Source: Betaproteobacteria bacterium (lineage in GTDB: Bacteria; Pseudomonadota; Gammaproteobacteria; Burkholderiales; Sulfuricellaceae). From it: a stretch of 64,000 nt of DNA. A program made the position numbers and the translations under genes. This document shows, piece after piece, positions 61,602-64,000 of the stretch. The DNA lies in assembly GCA_021373185.1 (NCBI GenBank), contig JAJFTF010000017.1:1-64000 (forward strand), read 5' to 3'. Each line of letters begins with the position of its first letter. Positions within the stretch are counted from its first letter, which is position 1. Below the pieces are notes generated by a model. It was given only the letters and a program-made list of their open reading frames with translations. It searched no databases and was not told the origin of the DNA.

Positions 61602-62741
61602 TTAAAGCATGCGGCTTTTGTCGCCTTGCCGGAAGCCGACCAGGGGCGCATCCATTCCTTTGCCCAGTGCGATGGCCTTGAACAATTCGCCCATTTCCGC
61701 CGGGCTGAGCAGTTTTTGCGCCTGCGCGGCAACGGGCAGGTAAGCGCTGGCTTTCTCCGGTGAGGCCAGAGCAAGCAGGTCGGTAATGCCGCAGTTGAGC
61801 AGGAAATGCGCCTGGCTGGTGTAGCCCAGCAGATCGAGGCCGTGGCTCAGGCCGGCCTCGGCGATGGCAGTGAAATCCACATGGGCGGTGATGTCCTGCA
61901 GCCCCGGCAAAATTAACGGATCGTCGTGGGCGTAATGGCGGTAATGACACATCAGGGTGCCTGTCGCGCGCTGGGGATGGTAGTACTCACTCTGGCCGAA
62001 GCCGTAATCCAGCATCAGGATCGCGCCTTTCTTCAGCATCCCGGCCAGGCTGGCAATGAAGCCCCGCGCCGCCAGGCCGATTTCGCTGACCGTTCCTGGC
62101 GGTAGCGCCAGTTTGTTGGCGCAGTCGAACAATTGGCCGGACGCGAGTTTCTGTTCGCGCCACTGGAATGCATCATTTTCCCAACCGACGCCGCGCTCGT
62201 AAATGCCGTCCTCGCGCCATGCGACGAGGTGAACCGGCATCGCGTCCAGCACCTCGTTACCGAGAATCAGGCCGGAGAATGAATCAGGTAGCGCGTCCAG
62301 CCATTCCACGCGCGGTGCGAACGGAGCCAGCAACTGTTGCTGGCGTTCGCGCAAGTCGGCGCTTACTTCGAGAATGAAATAGCGGCGCGGCAACTGGCCG
62401 AGTTGCGCCAGTTCGGCGAGCATGTCGAAAGCCAGGCGGCCCGATCCGGCGCCGGCTTCGAGGATATCGCCCTGGGTTTCCGCCAGCACTTGCGCAGCCT
62501 GGCGCGCCAGGCTGCGACCGAACAGAGCGGAGATTTCCGGGGCGGTGACGAAATCGCCGCGTTCGCCGAATTTGTGCATGCCGGCGCTGTAATAGCCGAG
62601 GCCGGGCGCGTACAGCGCCAGTTCCATGAAACGGCTGAACGGCATCCAGCCGTCGCTGGCTTCAATCTCGCGCTGGATCAGGTCGGCGGTTTTTTTGCTG
62701 TGTTGTTGCGCAGCGAGGTCTGGTGCGGGTAGTGGGGGCAT
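61602..62741 (-). CDS. SAM-dependent methyltransferase, MidA/NDUFAF7-like
   Basis: 379-aa class I methyltransferase of the DUF185 family, whose eukaryotic member NDUFAF7 (MidA) methylates an arginine of complex I. Conserved pieces: MPFSRFMELALYAPGLGYYSAG (split), FGERGDFVTAPEISALFG, the SAM-binding ILEAGAGSGRLAFDML, and GNEVLDAMPVHLV. The bacterial substrate is unsettled. ATG 62741 is the start; the upstream part of the frame is antisense to the pteridine reductase gene, from which it is divergent. Confidence 0.92.
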   Translation of the reverse strand: MPPLPAPDLAAQQHSKKTADLIQREIEASDGWMPFSRFMELALYAPGLGYYSAGMHKFGERGDFVTAPEISALFGRSLARQAAQVLAETQGDILEAGAGSGRLAFDMLAELAQLGQLPRRYFILEVSADLRERQQQLLAPFAPRVEWLDALPDSFSGLILGNEVLDAMPVHLVAWREDGIYERGVGWENDAFQWREQKLASGQLFDCANKLALPPGTVSEIGLAARGFIASLAGMLKKGAILMLDYGFGQSEYYHPQRATGTLMCHYRHYAHDDPLILPGLQDITAHVDFTAIAEAGLSHGLDLLGYTSQAHFLLNCGITDLLALASPEKASAYLPVAAQAQKLLSPAEMGELFKAIALGKGMDAPLVGFRQGDKSRML

Positions 62742-62789
62742 GGCAAGTGTGATAAATTCAGTGTGCAAATCCAGTTTAATGGAGAAACC

Positions 62790-63530
62790 ATGCAAGGCAA
62801 AGTCATATTGATTACCGGTGGAGCCAAACGCGTCGGCGCAGCAATCTGTCGCCGCCTGCACGGCGAGGGTGCGAACCTGATGATTCACTATCGCTCTTCG
62901 GCGGCGGAAGCGGAGGCGCTGTGCGACGAACTGAACCGTAGCCGCCCGGATTCCGCCGCGCTGGTGCAGGGTGATTTGCATGACATCGACCGCATGCCGC
63001 AACTAGTCGATGCGGCGCTTCAGCGCTTCGGCCGGCTCGACGTGCTGATCAACAACGCCTCCAGTTTTTATCCGACGGCAGTGGGCGAGATCGTGGAAAA
63101 AGACTGGCACGACCTGCTCGGCACCAACCTCAAGGCGCCGCTGTTCCTGGCGCAGGCTGCGGCGCAGGCGTTGCGCCACAGCCACGGCTGCATCGTCAAC
63201 ATCGCCGACATCCATGCCGAGCGGCCAATGAAAAGCTATGTGGTCTACAGCATCGCCAAGGCCGGCCTGGTGGCGTTGACCAAGTCGCTGGCCCACGAGC
63301 TCGGGCCGGAAGTGCGGGTCAACGCGGTCGCGCCGGGGCCGATCATGTGGCCGGAAGGCGACCGGACATTCGACGACCAGGAGCGCCGCCGCATCGTCGC
63401 CCATACCCTGCTGAAGCGCGAAGGCACGCCGGACGACATCGCCCGTGCAGTGTCCTACCTGATCAAGGATGCGCCCTATGTCACCGGCACGATATTGCCG
63501 GTGGACGGCGGGCGCAGCGCGAGCTTGTGA
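62790..63530 (+). CDS. Pteridine reductase (SDR family)
   Basis: 246-aa short-chain dehydrogenase. The cofactor motif is TGGAKRVGAAI (TGx3RxG, about 8-18), the variant seen in pteridine reductases such as PTR1 and FolM. The structural NNASSFYPT follows, then the catalytic region with YSIAKAGLVALTKSLA (Tyr and Lys four apart) and the C-terminal PYVTGTILPVDGGRS. It probably reduces dihydropterins or folates. Start ATG 62790 with GGAG; the frame start at 62763 has no site. ttcA follows after a repeat. Confidence 0.92.
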   Translation: MQGKVILITGGAKRVGAAICRRLHGEGANLMIHYRSSAAEAEALCDELNRSRPDSAALVQGDLHDIDRMPQLVDAALQRFGRLDVLINNASSFYPTAVGEIVEKDWHDLLGTNLKAPLFLAQAAAQALRHSHGCIVNIADIHAERPMKSYVVYSIAKAGLVALTKSLAHELGPEVRVNAVAPGPIMWPEGDRTFDDQERRRIVAHTLLKREGTPDDIARAVSYLIKDAPYVTGTILPVDGGRSASL

Positions 63531-63540
63531 TAAAAAACCA

Positions 63541-63606
63541 TTCATCCACGGATTAACACGGATGCACACAGATAGAATCGCTACCTAATCTGTGTATCCG
63601 TGGCTA
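63541..63606. repeat. Intergenic inverted repeat, CCACGGAT family (66 bp)
   Basis: ccacggat (63546-63553) pairs with atccgtgg near 63596-63603, and inner cacagat/atctgtg words pair. The right end abuts the ttcA start, leaving ttcA without a classical ribosome site. Third copy in the window. Confidence 0.8.
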
Positions 63607-63611
63607 AAAAC

Positions 63612-64000
63612 ATGATCGAACCAATCACTCCTCCCAGATCGTTGATGACCGCCGCCGGGCGCGCCATCGGCGACTTTTCCATGATCCGCGACGGCGACCG
63701 GGTGCTGCTCGGCTTGTCCGGCGGCAAGGATTCGCTGTCCCTGCTGCACGTGCTGCTCGCCTTGCAGAAAAAGGCGCCAATCAAATTCGAGCTGGCAGCG
63801 GCGACGGTCGATCCGCAGTCGCCCGATTTCGATCCGTCGCCGCTCAAGGCGTACATGGCGGAACTGGGCGTGCCGTATTTCTACGAAAGCCAGCCGATTG
63901 TCGAGCAGGCGGAAAAATCCATGCAGGGCGATTCCTTCTGTGCGTTTTGCTCGCGTTTGCGGCGCGGCATTCTTTACCGCGCGGCGCGGGAAAACAACTA
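63612..64000 (+). CDS. ttcA: tRNA 2-thiocytidine biosynthesis protein TtcA (cut by window edge)
   Basis: The first ~129 residues of TtcA, an iron-sulfur PP-loop enzyme that thiolates C32 of tRNA. The PP-loop is LLGLSGGKDSLSLLH (about 32-46). The first cluster-binding cysteines appear in SFCAFCSRLRRG (about 109-120); the second CxxC pair lies beyond the window. ATG 63612 directly follows a CCACGGAT repeat and lacks a clear Shine-Dalgarno; ATG 63645 is an alternative start. Confidence 0.94.
   Translation, partial: MIEPITPPRSLMTAAGRAIGDFSMIRDGDRVLLGLSGGKDSLSLLHVLLALQKKAPIKFELAAATVDPQSPDFDPSPLKAYMAELGVPYFYESQPIVEQAEKSMQGDSFCAFCSRLRRGILYRAARENN

Overview
The window looks like chromosomal DNA of a chemolithoautotrophic betaproteobacterium of the sulfur- or iron-oxidiser type (Sulfuricella/Gallionella/Thiobacillus-like; the group is inferred from gene content, not from a database search). 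The main evidence is a form II RuBisCO gene (cbbM) with its activase pair cbbQ/cbbO and regulator cbbR, a second Calvin-cycle/glycolysis operon (tkt-gap-pgk-pyk-fba), ribose-5-phosphate isomerase, a flavocytochrome c sulfide dehydrogenase-type flavoprotein with a Rieske protein, and a c-type/b-type cytochrome operon. I see no rRNA, tRNA, CRISPR array or complete insertion sequence.

Layout. 1-3.4 kb: a sensor kinase cut by the window edge, an atypical phosphofructokinase, an alpha/beta hydrolase and a VOC protein. 3.4-11.1 kb: the carbon-fixation block on the minus strand (cbbM, a diguanylate cyclase, cbbQ, cbbO), with purC and the divergent cbbR. cbbM and cbbR share an inverted-repeat operator word. 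11.3-13.2 kb: two cobalamin genes. 13.2-20.4 kb is an accessory region. It holds three related-looking small proteins of unknown function behind two nearly identical sigma-54 promoters, a response regulator with one dead receiver domain, a HigBA toxin-antitoxin pair, a REP-associated transposase surrounded by REP elements, and an AT-richer beta-propeller gene. 20.4-25.1 kb: recQ, a LysR regulator divergent from an HPP membrane protein, and two hypotheticals. 25.2-33.8 kb: the tkt-gap-pgk-pyk-fba operon, in which three of the four intergenic spaces carry a large palindrome, then an inositol-phosphatase-family gene and a thioredoxin-like gene.

33.9-41.3 kb: rsmE, argA, and a tight six-gene minus-strand operon (cytochrome b561, SHP-type cytochrome, diheme cytochrome, HD-GYP protein, response regulator, histidine kinase), then yggX. 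41.4-50.4 kb: ppk1, an EAL-CBS-GGDEF protein behind a candidate Pho box, a hypothetical, the Rieske/fccB pair separated by a terminator, a 494-bp non-coding stretch, phoU and rpiA. 50.5-64 kb: housekeeping and envelope genes (ilvA, a Sel1 protein, an aldehyde dehydrogenase, slt, an NDUFA9-like dehydrogenase, cca, a MidA-like methyltransferase, pteridine reductase, ttcA) plus a FIST sensor/histidine kinase pair.

Themes. CO2 fixation is encoded in two separate clusters, each preceded by dyads built from the words CTTAT/ATAAG. Cyclic-di-GMP enzymes sit beside metabolic genes three times: a diguanylate cyclase between cbbM and cbbQ, an HD-GYP protein in the cytochrome operon, and an EAL-GGDEF protein after ppk1. 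Several families of intergenic palindromic repeats are scattered through the window and sometimes provide the stop codon of the adjacent gene. Start codons were moved from the longest-ORF position where Shine-Dalgarno sequences or family conservation demanded it.
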